Of a stretch of DNA of 64,000 nt, positions 27,313 through 36,158 are shown piece by piece. The first letter of the stretch is position 1. Every line of letters starts with the position of its first letter. The notes under the pieces were generated by a model. That model was not told the origin of the DNA. It did not search any database and saw nothing but the letters and a program-made list of their open reading frames with translations. This DNA is from Spirosoma endbachense (GTDB lineage Bacteria; Bacteroidota; Bacteroidia; Cytophagales; Spirosomataceae), in contig NZ_CP045997.1 in the NCBI RefSeq assembly GCF_010233585.1, positions 4,617,332 through 4,681,331 on the forward strand, read 5' to 3'. Both the position numbers and the translations under genes were made by a program.

Positions 27313-28037
27313 GTATACGCTGCCTGATCGTCGACGATGAGCCACTGGCCCATGATATTATCCTGAGCTATCTGGAGGATATTCCTTTTCTGGAAAATTG
27401 CGGGCACTGTTACAGGGCAACAGAAGCGCTGGCGTTTTTAAGTAAGCAAACCGTAGACCTTATTTTTCTGGATATCCGGATGCCTAAACTGAGCGGACTG
27501 GATTTTCTACGAACCTTGCAGCACCAACCGATTATTATCATTACCTCGGCTTATGAAGAACATGCCCTGGAAAGTTTTGAGCTTGATGTCTGCGATTACC
27601 TGTTAAAACCGTTCCGTTTCGATCGCTTTCTAAAAGCGGCAAACCGTGCTCTGGCCATCCATTCATTAAAGCAGCAACCAGCCGTTTCTGCACCCGTAAC
27701 CCACCCGATTGCCAGTAATGAACCGGCTCAGATCTACATAAAAACGGATAAGAAATTCATCCAGATTACGCTGGATGAGGTGTACTACCTGGAAAGTCTC
27801 GGTAATTATGTGAAAGTATGGGAGAATCAGCAATTCCTGCTAACCCCAAGAACATTAAGCAGTTTCGAGAGCCAGCTTTCCGGCGAAACGTTTATCCGCA
27901 TCCACAAATCGTATATCCTCAACCGAAAGTTTGTGCATTACATTGAGGGGAATACCATTCACCTAACGAACGGCAAACAATTACCGCTTGGAAAAAACTA
28001 CCGGCATGTCATGAAGCAGCTTCTGAACCGGCAATAA
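27309..28037 (+). CDS. LytTR-family response regulator
   Basis: Partner of the preceding kinase, 242 residues. The receiver domain spans about 1-120 with acidic residues Asp9-Asp10, phospho-acceptor Asp55 in IFLDIRMPK, the Thr/Ser switch in IIITSAYEE and the Lys in YLLKPF. The LytTR DNA-binding domain spans about 140-240 (IYIKTDKKFIQITLDEVYYLES, FIRIHKSYILNRKFV, LPLGKNYR). Such regulators bind direct-repeat sites. The only divergent target nearby is the ABC/M1 operon, so that is the obvious candidate. Confidence 0.95.
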   Translation: MSIRCLIVDDEPLAHDIILSYLEDIPFLENCGHCYRATEALAFLSKQTVDLIFLDIRMPKLSGLDFLRTLQHQPIIIITSAYEEHALESFELDVCDYLLKPFRFDRFLKAANRALAIHSLKQQPAVSAPVTHPIASNEPAQIYIKTDKKFIQITLDEVYYLESLGNYVKVWENQQFLLTPRTLSSFESQLSGETFIRIHKSYILNRKFVHYIEGNTIHLTNGKQLPLGKNYRHVMKQLLNRQ

Positions 28038-28087
28038 CCCAATGCCGCCAGTCAGCATACTCATGATCTGGTTCTGAAACGGAACGA

Positions 28088-28387
28088 TCAGGACTTATCA
28101 CCCTCCCAGAGATCCTGATATAGCTCCGGATGGCGTTTGAATTGGGCATGGACATAGGGGCAGAGCGGTATGACCTTCAATTGATGCTGACGGGCATACT
28201 CCACCATGTACACCAACAGTTTATGAGCTAACCCCTTCCCTTCTTGTTCTGGCACAACTTCAGTATGATACACCGTCAGGTTGGAACCAGCAATGGCAAT
28301 GACCATTTCGGCTATCTTTTCCTCCCCTTCCTGAATAAAGAATGAGCCATGTTTCTTTTCATTCAGTGTCAATTGAATATCAGCCAT
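28088..28387 (-). CDS. small GNAT-like acetyltransferase (YjdJ type)
   Basis: A 99-residue protein with the minimal GNAT fold of the PF14542 group: beta strands (KIAEMVIAIAG, LTVYHTEVV), then the acetyl-CoA loop EGKGLAHKLL and helix, and the conserved C-terminal IPLCPYVHAQFKRHPEL. Physiological substrate is unknown. It is a single gene, convergent with the response regulator 50 bases away. Confidence 0.9.
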   Translation of the reverse strand: MADIQLTLNEKKHGSFFIQEGEEKIAEMVIAIAGSNLTVYHTEVVPEQEGKGLAHKLLVYMVEYARQHQLKVIPLCPYVHAQFKRHPELYQDLWEGDKS

Positions 28388-28760
28388 AAACGATATCGAT
28401 TAGTCAATCCTTTTGTTTTTGTATAGCAGTCTAAACCAACAGTTGCCAGTCTATTTTCGGCGACTATTTCTCAAGTGCTAACCTAAGTAATAAAAGCAGA
28501 AACCGTTCTTTTCTCCTATACGATTTGTATTCATTTCATTAGGTGCCGCATTCAGTGCGGCATTATATCTGAGCATTCTGTATCCACCTTTACCAGCATT
28601 GGATTCATTCCTGTTAACAGTGTACTTGTGATCAGCTAAAATAGTTCGAATATCCAGGTTGAAAAGTTACTCTTTCAGTATACCTTGACCGAACGAGTCT
28701 CCTCTGAACGGTCGTCAGGATTTTCACTTACAACACATAAAACGCCAAAAACACACGCTT
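28388..28760. other. 373-base intergenic region
   Basis: Contains a small perfect stem-loop at 28544-28562 (TGCCGCA, 5-base loop, TGCGGCA). It holds the divergent promoters of the GNAT and SDR genes; I cannot locate them. No coding frame. Confidence 0.45.
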
Positions 28761-29513
28761 ATGAATCGTCTTCAGGATAAAGTAGCTGTCATTACGGGAG
28801 GAACCACGGGGATTGGCCTGGCAACTGCGAAAGAATTCATTGCCCAGGGAGCAAAAGTAATTATCACGGGTCGCAGTCAAGCCTCAGTAGATCAGGCCAT
28901 TACCGAACTTGGCGAACAGGCGTACGGATTTATCTGGGATGCCACCGATTCAGGTGCTATTTATCGCTTTGCTGAATTTGTTCAGGAAAATTTTACCTCA
29001 ATCGATATCCTGTTCATCAATGCAGGAGTCGCCAAATTTGCCACCTTTGAGCAGATGACGCCTGAAATTTTTGATGAAAGCGTCAACACGAATGTTAAAG
29101 GAGCGTATTTTACGATTCAGGCGCTGTTGCCTTTCATGGATAAAGGCGGCTCGATTGTGCTCAACACCTCGATAAACGCTCATATCGGTGCACCCGGTGC
29201 CAGTGTTTACGCAGCCACGAAGGCTGCAGTACTGACATTGGCCAAAAATCTGTCTGTCGAACTGATAAGCCGGAACATTCGTGTCAATGCGATCAGCCCA
29301 GGTCCGATACAAACTCCCCTGCATACGTCCACTAAATTAGGGTTGTCGGAGCAGCAGGTCGACCAGATGAATCAGGGAATTATAGAGAAGATTCCGCTCC
29401 ATCGCTTTGGCCGTCCCGAAGAGATTGCCAAAGTTGCCCTTTTCTTCGCTTCCGACGATTCATCGTTCGTTGTGGGTGCCGAATTGATTGTTGATGGTGG
29501 TATGACTCTTTAA
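28761..29513 (+). CDS. short-chain dehydrogenase/reductase
   Basis: A classical SDR oxidoreductase of 250 residues. The NAD(P)-binding motif TGGTTGIG spans 12-19, and NAGV lies at 87-90. The catalytic triad is Ser137, Tyr150 and Lys154 in YAATK. The C-terminus has the usual ISPGPIQTPL and VVGAELIVDGG. The Arg in TGRS (residue 38) after beta2 leans toward NADPH. The substrate cannot be told from sequence. It stands alone, followed by an imperfect hairpin and a convergent GNAT gene. Confidence 0.92.
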   Translation: MNRLQDKVAVITGGTTGIGLATAKEFIAQGAKVIITGRSQASVDQAITELGEQAYGFIWDATDSGAIYRFAEFVQENFTSIDILFINAGVAKFATFEQMTPEIFDESVNTNVKGAYFTIQALLPFMDKGGSIVLNTSINAHIGAPGASVYAATKAAVLTLAKNLSVELISRNIRVNAISPGPIQTPLHTSTKLGLSEQQVDQMNQGIIEKIPLHRFGRPEEIAKVALFFASDDSSFVVGAELIVDGGMTL

Positions 29514-29538
29514 TCGATGGTCCGTCCACTTAAAATTC

Positions 29539-29586
29539 GTCGAATCGTTGCTGTTGGACTATGCTGTCCGATAACAATGATTCGAC
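29539..29586. terminator. imperfect hairpin between convergent SDR and GNAT genes
   Basis: Arms of 21 bases at 29539-29559 and 29566-29586 with four mismatched or wobble positions around a 6-base loop. The location suggests transcription stop for the SDR gene. Confidence 0.5.
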
Positions 29587-29615
29587 ATTATTCAACGACC
29601 CAGCTAAATGTCGAA

Positions 29616-30074
29616 CTAACCCGCCATTTTCTGAACGCCTGCTGATGTCGAGCCCACCCGTTGACCCTTCGTTGCCGAACGCAGTGGCTTCCAGAACCGG
29701 ATTGAATTGTCATAAATTTCCCGCTTTAGCCCATACCCGTTTTTGTTCCAGAAAGTACTTAAAGCCCGTTCATCGGCCGGGCTAGTGGCAAACTGCGAAG
29801 GTACAAACTGGCCCCTGATCCAGGAAGCTCCCTGATTTCGGGCAAAGGCTTCAACTGCTTTTACTAACTGACTACCGAATCCCTGCTGGCGATGGTCTTT
29901 ATCGGGAATGACCAGTTGATCCAGAAAAAAGTGAGGCTGTCCATTAAACCACACCGCATAACGTCTAAACTCACCAGTGGCATAGCCAACAGTTTGGTTA
30001 CAGTCATCCAATAAGTCAAGCCGATAGACCTGAGCACTCGACGAAGTTGGCTCTATTTCAATTCGTATGGTCAT
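29616..30074 (-). CDS. GNAT-family N-acetyltransferase
   Basis: A 152-residue acetyltransferase. The beta4 strand and pyrophosphate loop are seen in FFLDQLVIPDKDHRQQGFGSQLVKAVEAFA (loop Q-Q-G-F-G-S). A beta5 strand (WIRGQFVPSQFA) and the helix leading to FWNKNGYGL follow. The last 20 residues are polar and likely disordered. Acceptor unknown. It is a single gene, divergent from the DUF2723 gene. Confidence 0.87.
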   Translation of the reverse strand: MTIRIEIEPTSSSAQVYRLDLLDDCNQTVGYATGEFRRYAVWFNGQPHFFLDQLVIPDKDHRQQGFGSQLVKAVEAFARNQGASWIRGQFVPSQFATSPADERALSTFWNKNGYGLKREIYDNSIRFWKPLRSATKGQRVGSTSAGVQKMAG

Positions 30075-30280
30075 AGTAGGAAGAAGTTTTATGATACAAA
30101 TAAAACATAAAAACCCTCAAATTACATAACACATATACTATAATATATTTCATATTTATTCGACGCGCATACAATTCAAAAATGTGTGCGCCATCGGCTA
30201 TACAAACCAATGTACTGATATACAGGATATTATTAACAAACTTTAACAGTAGTAGCCTCGCAGTCGGGCGGTATCTTCCG

Positions 30281-30288
30281 TAGTTTTG
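30281..30288 (+). promoter_or_regulatory. candidate Bacteroidota -7 element upstream of the DUF2723 gene
   Basis: TAGTTTTG matches the TAnnTTTG -7 consensus, 43 bases before the start codon. No good TTTG -33 element is seen at the expected spacing, so support is partial. Confidence 0.35.
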
Positions 30289-30330
30289 GCAGCACCTTAT
30301 ACAAATACATTTCGCTAATTCTACATCGGT

Positions 30331-33285
30331 ATGCTGTTATTTAAACGATTGAACATCCTCGCAGGCTGGCTCGTTTTTGCTGTCGCATTTACTACGTATG
30401 CGATGACCGTTGAGCGTACAGCCAGTTTCTGGGACTGTGGTGAATTCATTGCCTCGTCCTTCAAACTTCAGGTTCCTCATCCGCCAGGCGCCCCTTTATT
30501 TCTTCTTTTGGGGCGCATTTTCTCGATGCTTTCATTAGGTGATCTCACTCAGGTCGCCTACTGGATCAATATGGGATCGGCACTGGCCAGCGCCTTCACC
30601 ATTCTGTTCCTGTTCTGGACCATTTCGCTATTGGCGCAGAAATTACACGGTACAGCTGAAAATGAATATTCTACGGCCGATGCCGCCCTGATTATTGGCA
30701 GCAGTACCATTGGGGCTTTAGCGTACACGTTCTCCGATACCTTCTGGTTCTCTGCCGTAGAAGCCGAGGTGTATAGCATGTCCTCGTTTTTTACGGCCAT
30801 TGTCATCTGGGCTGCCTTCAAATGGGAACGCATTGTCGATCAGGCAACTGCCAATCGCTGGCTGGTTTTTATTGCTTATCTTATTGGCCTGTCGATCGGT
30901 GTTCACCTGCTGAATCTGGTTATATTACCTGTACTGGCTCTCATCTATTATTTCAAAAAATATCCCCAGCCAACTTTCTGGGGAGGCATAATGGCCCTGA
31001 GTATTGGTCTGGTTGCCCTGGGAATCATCAATGCGTCGATTCCGGGTTTGCCTGCGCTTGCTTTCACCGTCGAACGGGTGTTCGTTAATTCATTTGGCCT
31101 ACCGTTCAATTCGGGGGTCATTTTCTTCACGGTACTACTGCTGGGGGGTATGACGTCTGGCATTATCTGGTCGATTCGCCAGAAGTGGGTAACCCTGAAT
31201 ACATCACTCCTTGCCCTGGCGTTCCTGCTCATTGGTTACACATCCTACCTACAGGTATTGGTTCGGGCTAGCTTCAATCCGCCAATCAATGAAAATGCCC
31301 CATCCGATGTACTCAACTTCCGGGCCTATCAGGGGCGGGAACAATACGGTAGCCGATCATTACTCTACGGCCCCTTATTTACCGCCCGGCCCATCGATCA
31401 GAAAAAAGGTGCGCCAATGTGGAAGAAAGAAGGCGATAAATACGTCATCTTCGATTATCAGCCCGAGTACATCTATGCCCCCGGTGATGAACTATTATTT
31501 CCTCGGCTTTACAGCAGTCAGCTCAGCCATCCGCAGCTTTATCGACAGATGTTAGGTCTGGCCGAAGGGCAGAAACCGACCATGATCGACAACCTTAAGT
31601 TTCTGTTTACCTATCAGTTAGGCCACATGTGGGGGCGATACCTGATGTGGAATTTTGCCGGTCGCGAAAGCGACGAAGAGGGAGCAGGCTATCTTTTACC
31701 CTGGTCATCGGACCAGAACGTACCCGACCTGTTGAAAGCGAACAAAGCCCGCGACAATTTTTATATGCTGCCGTTTCTGCTGGGCCTCTTCGGCATTGTC
31801 TTTCAGTACGTTCGTCGACGGCACGACTTGCTGGTTGTGGTATTATTGTTCCTGATTACGGGAATTGGTCTGCAAATTTTCCTCAACTCTCCACCGTCGG
31901 AACCGCGCGAACGGGATTATATCTACGTTGGCTCGTTCTATTTCTTTGCCATCTGGCTGGGGTTGGGTGTCATGGCGGTTGCCGAGGTTTTACGGACCTA
32001 CCTGAAATCAGCCACAGTACGCAACGAACTTGTTCTGGGCCTGTGTCTGCTGGTGCCAATTCTCATGTGCGTGAAAAGCTGGGATAATCACAACCGCGAC
32101 CACCGCTTTCACTCGGTTGATTTCGCGAAAAATATGCTCAATTCGTGTGCTCCTAATGCGATTCTGTTTACGGAGGGCGATAACGATACCTTTCCGCTCT
32201 GGTACGTGCAGGAGGTAGAAGGATTCCGGCGCGACATACGGGTTTGCAACCTTAGCCTTCTGGGCACCGAGTGGTACATTCAGCAGATGAAACGAAAGAC
32301 GTATGAGTCAGATGCGGTTCCCATGTCGCTGGAGTTCGATCAGTTCAACAAGGGTAAAAATGATATTATACCTTTCTATGAAGTACAAGGAGTCAAAAAC
32401 GGCATTGATCTCAAGCAGTATATCAATCTGGTCAAAACGAATAGCCCGGCCATTCAGGTCCCGCTGACCAGTGGAGATATGACCAATATTTTACCGTCGT
32501 CGGTGCTCTTTCTGCCGATTGACAAACAGGTTGTCGATAACGCAAAGTTTGTTCCGGCGTCACTGAGGCCATTTATGAAAGACACTCTACAGTGGACCAT
32601 TGGCAAGAAAGACCTGTACAAACCTGATCTGGTCATGCTCGATATGATCGCTACAAATAACTGGCAACGCCCCATCTATTTCTCGAGCACGCTGGCCAAC
32701 GATCATTACCTGAACATGAAAAATTATATGCAGTTGGAAGGCTATACGTATCGGTTAATGCCAGTAGCCGTTCCGGGAGCGACGGATGGCTATGTAAATT
32801 CCGATATCATGTTTACCAATATGATGCACAAAACCTACTGGCGGGAGTTCGATAACCCAAACGTATACTATGACGAGACCTATAAAGGTCCACCCGTAAT
32901 CTCGGCCCGGATTGCGTTCTTCCGGCTGGCCGATCAGCTGCTTCGGGAGGGAAAAACCGATAAAGCCCGTCAGGTGCTTAATTACTCGTTAAAAGTTATG
33001 CCGGACAAGAGTATTCCTTACGACCAGATTTCGTCTAATTATGTCCGGTTTCTGTTTGCCGTAAATGATACGAAGGAAGCTCTGACCATTGCTGATACCA
33101 TGGCCACCCGCGCCGACCAGAATCTCACGTATGCCCGAAGCGGGCAGGGGCGATTTGGCAGTCCGGAGGGCGATCTATACGTGCTTCAAACCATTGTCGA
33201 AGCCTGCAAGCAAGCCCGACAGGAAACGGCTGCGACGAAGTATGAGGCCATTTTCCAGCGACATCTCACTGCCTTTGGCGGATAG
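30331..33285 (+). CDS. DUF2723 membrane glycosyltransferase (GT117, protein O-mannosyltransferase-like)
   Basis: A 984-residue multi-spanning membrane protein of the Bacteroidota DUF2723 family, proposed to glycosylate exported proteins from a lipid-linked sugar. The start MLLFKRLNILAGWL leads into the diagnostic ERTASFWDCGEFIA segment, where the Asp corresponds to the acidic residue of GT-C transferases, followed by LQVPHPPGAPLFLL. About a dozen membrane helices fill residues 10-570 (for example SVGVHLLNLV-like and IFLNSPPSEPRERDY). The soluble C-terminal part (about 590-984) ends with TPR-like helices (KARQVLNYSLKVMPDKSIPYDQI). Length is typical. Confidence 0.93.
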   Translation: MLLFKRLNILAGWLVFAVAFTTYAMTVERTASFWDCGEFIASSFKLQVPHPPGAPLFLLLGRIFSMLSLGDLTQVAYWINMGSALASAFTILFLFWTISLLAQKLHGTAENEYSTADAALIIGSSTIGALAYTFSDTFWFSAVEAEVYSMSSFFTAIVIWAAFKWERIVDQATANRWLVFIAYLIGLSIGVHLLNLVILPVLALIYYFKKYPQPTFWGGIMALSIGLVALGIINASIPGLPALAFTVERVFVNSFGLPFNSGVIFFTVLLLGGMTSGIIWSIRQKWVTLNTSLLALAFLLIGYTSYLQVLVRASFNPPINENAPSDVLNFRAYQGREQYGSRSLLYGPLFTARPIDQKKGAPMWKKEGDKYVIFDYQPEYIYAPGDELLFPRLYSSQLSHPQLYRQMLGLAEGQKPTMIDNLKFLFTYQLGHMWGRYLMWNFAGRESDEEGAGYLLPWSSDQNVPDLLKANKARDNFYMLPFLLGLFGIVFQYVRRRHDLLVVVLLFLITGIGLQIFLNSPPSEPRERDYIYVGSFYFFAIWLGLGVMAVAEVLRTYLKSATVRNELVLGLCLLVPILMCVKSWDNHNRDHRFHSVDFAKNMLNSCAPNAILFTEGDNDTFPLWYVQEVEGFRRDIRVCNLSLLGTEWYIQQMKRKTYESDAVPMSLEFDQFNKGKNDIIPFYEVQGVKNGIDLKQYINLVKTNSPAIQVPLTSGDMTNILPSSVLFLPIDKQVVDNAKFVPASLRPFMKDTLQWTIGKKDLYKPDLVMLDMIATNNWQRPIYFSSTLANDHYLNMKNYMQLEGYTYRLMPVAVPGATDGYVNSDIMFTNMMHKTYWREFDNPNVYYDETYKGPPVISARIAFFRLADQLLREGKTDKARQVLNYSLKVMPDKSIPYDQISSNYVRFLFAVNDTKEALTIADTMATRADQNLTYARSGQGRFGSPEGDLYVLQTIVEACKQARQETAATKYEAIFQRHLTAFGG

Positions 33286-33299
33286 TAGTTGGTTGCATT

Positions 33300-33334
33300 C
33301 AGGAGTCCGGTTGACTTTGCCCACCGGACTCCTG
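33300..33334 (+). terminator. terminator hairpin after the DUF2723 gene
   Basis: Perfect 12-base arms CAGGAGTCCGGT and ACCGGACTCCTG with an 11-base loop, 14 bases past the stop codon. Confidence 0.75.
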
Positions 33335-33390
33335 TCGGGAGCCTGACTTCCGACGATTGATTTGCAATGAATCAGGCTACGTCCTGAAAG

Positions 33391-34143
33391 CTAAAACAGC
33401 TTCACTTTATAGCGATAGCGACCCCTGAAATACTCCCGCATTTTGATCACCTCTCTCGATTGATCGGAAATCCAGAAAGTAGCAAAAGCACCCTGTTGCC
33501 CATAATCTATTTTCAGCAGCCAGCAATTGATTTTGGCCGTTCCGCTGATCGGTAACTCCTCCTTCCCAGTCACCGACAGGCGGTAATAATTTGAAGTTGG
33601 GGCTCCGGGCTCATAAAATGCCAATGCAAACTCCTGACCTATTTTCTTAAACGGAAGCAATGGTAGAATTTCCAGGTCCATCGGGAACTCGAAAGCTGGT
33701 GGATTCATGATAACGTTGAACGTGCTGTCTTTGGCCGTACGTCGGTTGGCAGGAGGAATGGTGACGGTGTTTCCGGTAAAGACAAAGTTTCGGTTCCCTC
33801 GCTTCGTATAGGTAGCCTCATGCGTTAACGGCGCTAGCGACGACAGCAAACCCGTTGCCTTAACATGCGCGAGCAACGAATCTTTTTGAAACCACGTCCA
33901 GTCAAACTCGTAGATTTTCTGACCGGTAGCCGATTTGGAGAAGCGAATGGTCCGGTCCCAGATGTCGGCGGAGGTTAATCGTTTGCCGGTACTATCTTCA
34001 AAAAACACAGCGTATGACCGTTTGGCTTCTTTAAATGCCGCCATATTCAGTTTCAGACTAGCGGTGTTGATTGTATCGATCTGAGCCTGGGCAGTTAGGA
34101 AAAAAAAACAGCACAACAGGGTTAGTAAAAGGAGTTTTCTCAT
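33391..34143 (-). CDS. exported protein of unknown function (DUF3108-like)
   Basis: A 250-residue protein with a strong signal peptide (MRKLLLLTLLCCFFFLTAQAQ). The remainder is beta-rich and resembles periplasmic DUF3108-type proteins in its run of strands and its ending (CWLLKIDYGQ...FWISDQSREVIKMREYFRGRYRYKV), where a substrate-derived value is followed by a residue-rich strand. I am not sure of the family. It is convergent with the DUF2723 gene and shares the hairpin between them. Confidence 0.7.
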   Translation of the reverse strand: MRKLLLLTLLCCFFFLTAQAQIDTINTASLKLNMAAFKEAKRSYAVFFEDSTGKRLTSADIWDRTIRFSKSATGQKIYEFDWTWFQKDSLLAHVKATGLLSSLAPLTHEATYTKRGNRNFVFTGNTVTIPPANRRTAKDSTFNVIMNPPAFEFPMDLEILPLLPFKKIGQEFALAFYEPGAPTSNYYRLSVTGKEELPISGTAKINCWLLKIDYGQQGAFATFWISDQSREVIKMREYFRGRYRYKVKLF

Positions 34144-34427
34144 TGATGAAAGCGAATGATGGCCGATGTCGTTCGCAAGTTATAGGCCGCAGGACCTGAT
34201 ATTGGGGCAAATTTGTCTACCGTACAACTTCGCTGATAACGGAAGGTATTTCGCGGATGAGTGGCTTTCCGGTTGGCTTTCGTTCACGTCCTTCACGCTT
34301 CTCCAAACGGGAGTAATCGAAGGACATTTTGGAAAAAAGCCTAATTCTGTGAATTCCAGCGTTTTTATCGCTTAATTCGCTGAACTCTCTTTTTATCATA
34401 TTCATCAGCTGAAAATTAACCTACTGC

Positions 34428-35015
34428 ATGACCGAATTTGGTGTATTAGGCCACGCACTCAACGCCTTTGCTGAAATAGACGAAGAGTCCTTTGCACTCT
34501 CTATTCCCTACTGGCAAAAAAGAACCTACCAGAAAGGCGAATTTTATAATGAATACAAAAACGTTTGCAAACACCTCGGTTTTATTCTCAATGGCATTTT
34601 CAGAGCGTATTGCATTAACGATAAAACCGGCGAGGAAAAGAACGTTTTCTTTTTTTCAACAAACCAGGTAGTCGTTTCGTACAAGAGTTTTATTAATCAG
34701 ACGCCCTGCAATTATTATACGGAATCCATGGTCGATTCCACGATTCTATACATTCATATCAATCACCTGCTTGAGCTTTATCAACGCTCACACCAGTGGG
34801 AGCGATTTGGCCGATTAGTTGCCGAACGGGCTTTCAATATCGCCATGACCCGAACGGAGGATTTTCTTTTTCAAACACCTGAACAACGGTATCTGGATCT
34901 CATCGAACAGCATCCTGATATTTTCCAGGCCATTCCGCTTTATCATATCTCATCATACCTGGGTATTCAGGGGCCTTCATTAAGCCGTATTAGGAAAAGA
35001 TTATCGCTTCGGTAA
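34428..35015 (+). CDS. Crp/Fnr-family transcriptional regulator
   Basis: A 195-residue regulator. Residues 20-130 fit the cyclic-nucleotide-binding-like beta roll (KRTYQKGEFYNEYKNVCKHLGFILNG, EEKNVFFFSTNQVV). The C-terminal helix-turn-helix is YHISSYLGIQGPSLSRIRKRL. Bacteroidota members of this type usually lack nucleotide specificity. It is encoded 135 bases before an alpha/beta hydrolase in the same direction, with a palindrome in the gap, suggesting that it controls that gene. The DNA here is more AT-rich than the surrounding enzyme genes. Confidence 0.9.
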   Translation: MTEFGVLGHALNAFAEIDEESFALSIPYWQKRTYQKGEFYNEYKNVCKHLGFILNGIFRAYCINDKTGEEKNVFFFSTNQVVVSYKSFINQTPCNYYTESMVDSTILYIHINHLLELYQRSHQWERFGRLVAERAFNIAMTRTEDFLFQTPEQRYLDLIEQHPDIFQAIPLYHISSYLGIQGPSLSRIRKRLSLR

Positions 35016-35021
35016 CCGATT

Positions 35022-35035
35022 TTAACCTGGGTTAA
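35022..35035. promoter_or_regulatory. 14-base palindrome TTAACCTGGGTTAA (operator candidate)
   Basis: Perfect 6-base half sites TTAACC/GGTTAA lie seven bases after the Crp/Fnr stop codon and about 115 bases before the hydrolase. Symmetry and place fit a dimeric regulator's site. Confidence 0.35.
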
Positions 35036-35150
35036 TATTCTTATCCGTACACTTGTTGACTTTTGTCCTGTTCAACGAGCAGATGAACAGTGTTCTAACG
35101 CAGCAGTATTGTAAGTTTCTCTTTTTATAAACCATTAATGCCCTTGAATC

Positions 35151-35939
35151 ATGGAAACCAGTAAAAACAAGACTATTGTATTCGTAACCGGAGCCTTTGT
35201 CACTCATCATGGCTGGAAAGAATGGCAGACCTATTTTGAAAGCAAAGGTTATACTACCCTTGCACCACCCTGGCCGTATAAAGATGGGACGGCTGCCGAG
35301 CTACGGGCAAGACAGCCAAATGACACCGATCTGGCGGCTTTGACCCTGTCTCATCTGGTCGATCATTATGCGGAAATTGTCAAAGCACTTCCCGAAAAAC
35401 CAATCATCATCGGACACTCCCTGGGTGGATTGATCACTCAGATCTTGATCAACCGGGATTTGGGCGTTGCAGGGGTCGCGATTCACTCGGTTCCGCCACA
35501 GGGCGTTATTCCCTATGAGTTTTCGTTTCTGAAAGCGGGCTGGAAAGCACTTGGATTGTTTACGTCCCTTGACGAAACGTATTTAATGTCTTTTGAAGAC
35601 TGGCAGTACGCGTTCGTCAACGAGATGTCGCTGGAAGATCAGGAGAAAGCATACGAAGAAAATACGATTCCTGAATCAAAAACAGTGGCCAGAGGTGGTC
35701 TAACCAGTGCCGCTCACGTGGATTTCGAAAAAGCGCATCCCCCACTTCTCTTGACGTCTGGCAGCATCGATAACATCATACCACCACACCTGAATAAACG
35801 AAATTTCAAGGCTTATGAGCAGAGTGGTTCGGTACTGGAATACAAAGAGTTTGAAGGACGCAATCACTTTGTAGTTGGGCAACCTACCTGGAAAGAGGAT
35901 GCCGATTATATTCTGGAGTGGTTGGCTAAGAATGCGTAG
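35151..35939 (+). CDS. alpha/beta-fold hydrolase
   Basis: A cytoplasmic hydrolase of 262 residues with no signal peptide. The nucleophile elbow GHSLGG carries Ser90. The early FVTGAFVTHHGWKEW resembles an oxyanion-hole loop. The third-acid region is LLLTSGSIDNIIPPHLN (Asp) and the catalytic His lies in FEGRNHFVVGQPTW. Substrate is unknown; esterase and haloperoxidase-like families both look like this. It follows the Crp/Fnr gene and ends before a strong terminator. Confidence 0.9.
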   Translation: METSKNKTIVFVTGAFVTHHGWKEWQTYFESKGYTTLAPPWPYKDGTAAELRARQPNDTDLAALTLSHLVDHYAEIVKALPEKPIIIGHSLGGLITQILINRDLGVAGVAIHSVPPQGVIPYEFSFLKAGWKALGLFTSLDETYLMSFEDWQYAFVNEMSLEDQEKAYEENTIPESKTVARGGLTSAAHVDFEKAHPPLLLTSGSIDNIIPPHLNKRNFKAYEQSGSVLEYKEFEGRNHFVVGQPTWKEDADYILEWLAKNA

Positions 35940-35958
35940 ATAGCTGGCAATAGTTCGG

Positions 35959-36022
35959 TTCAGGACAGAGGCACAAAGGGGACAGCGTATTATCTCTGTT
36001 CTCTTTGTGCCTCTGTCCTGAA
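35959..36022 (+). terminator. strong terminator-like hairpin
   Basis: Twenty-seven-base arms at 35959-35985 and 35996-36022 with two G-T wobbles and a 10-base loop, just after the hydrolase gene and followed by AAAATC. Confidence 0.75.
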
Positions 36023-36158
36023 AATCAACTACATTAGGGTGTTTTATTGGCCGATCAACCTATACTTTATATACGATTACGCACAAATACCATCAGATAA
36101 TTCAATCATTTCTAAAGTATCGCCTGACGAAAGCCTTAAATAACAAACAGCTAACGCC

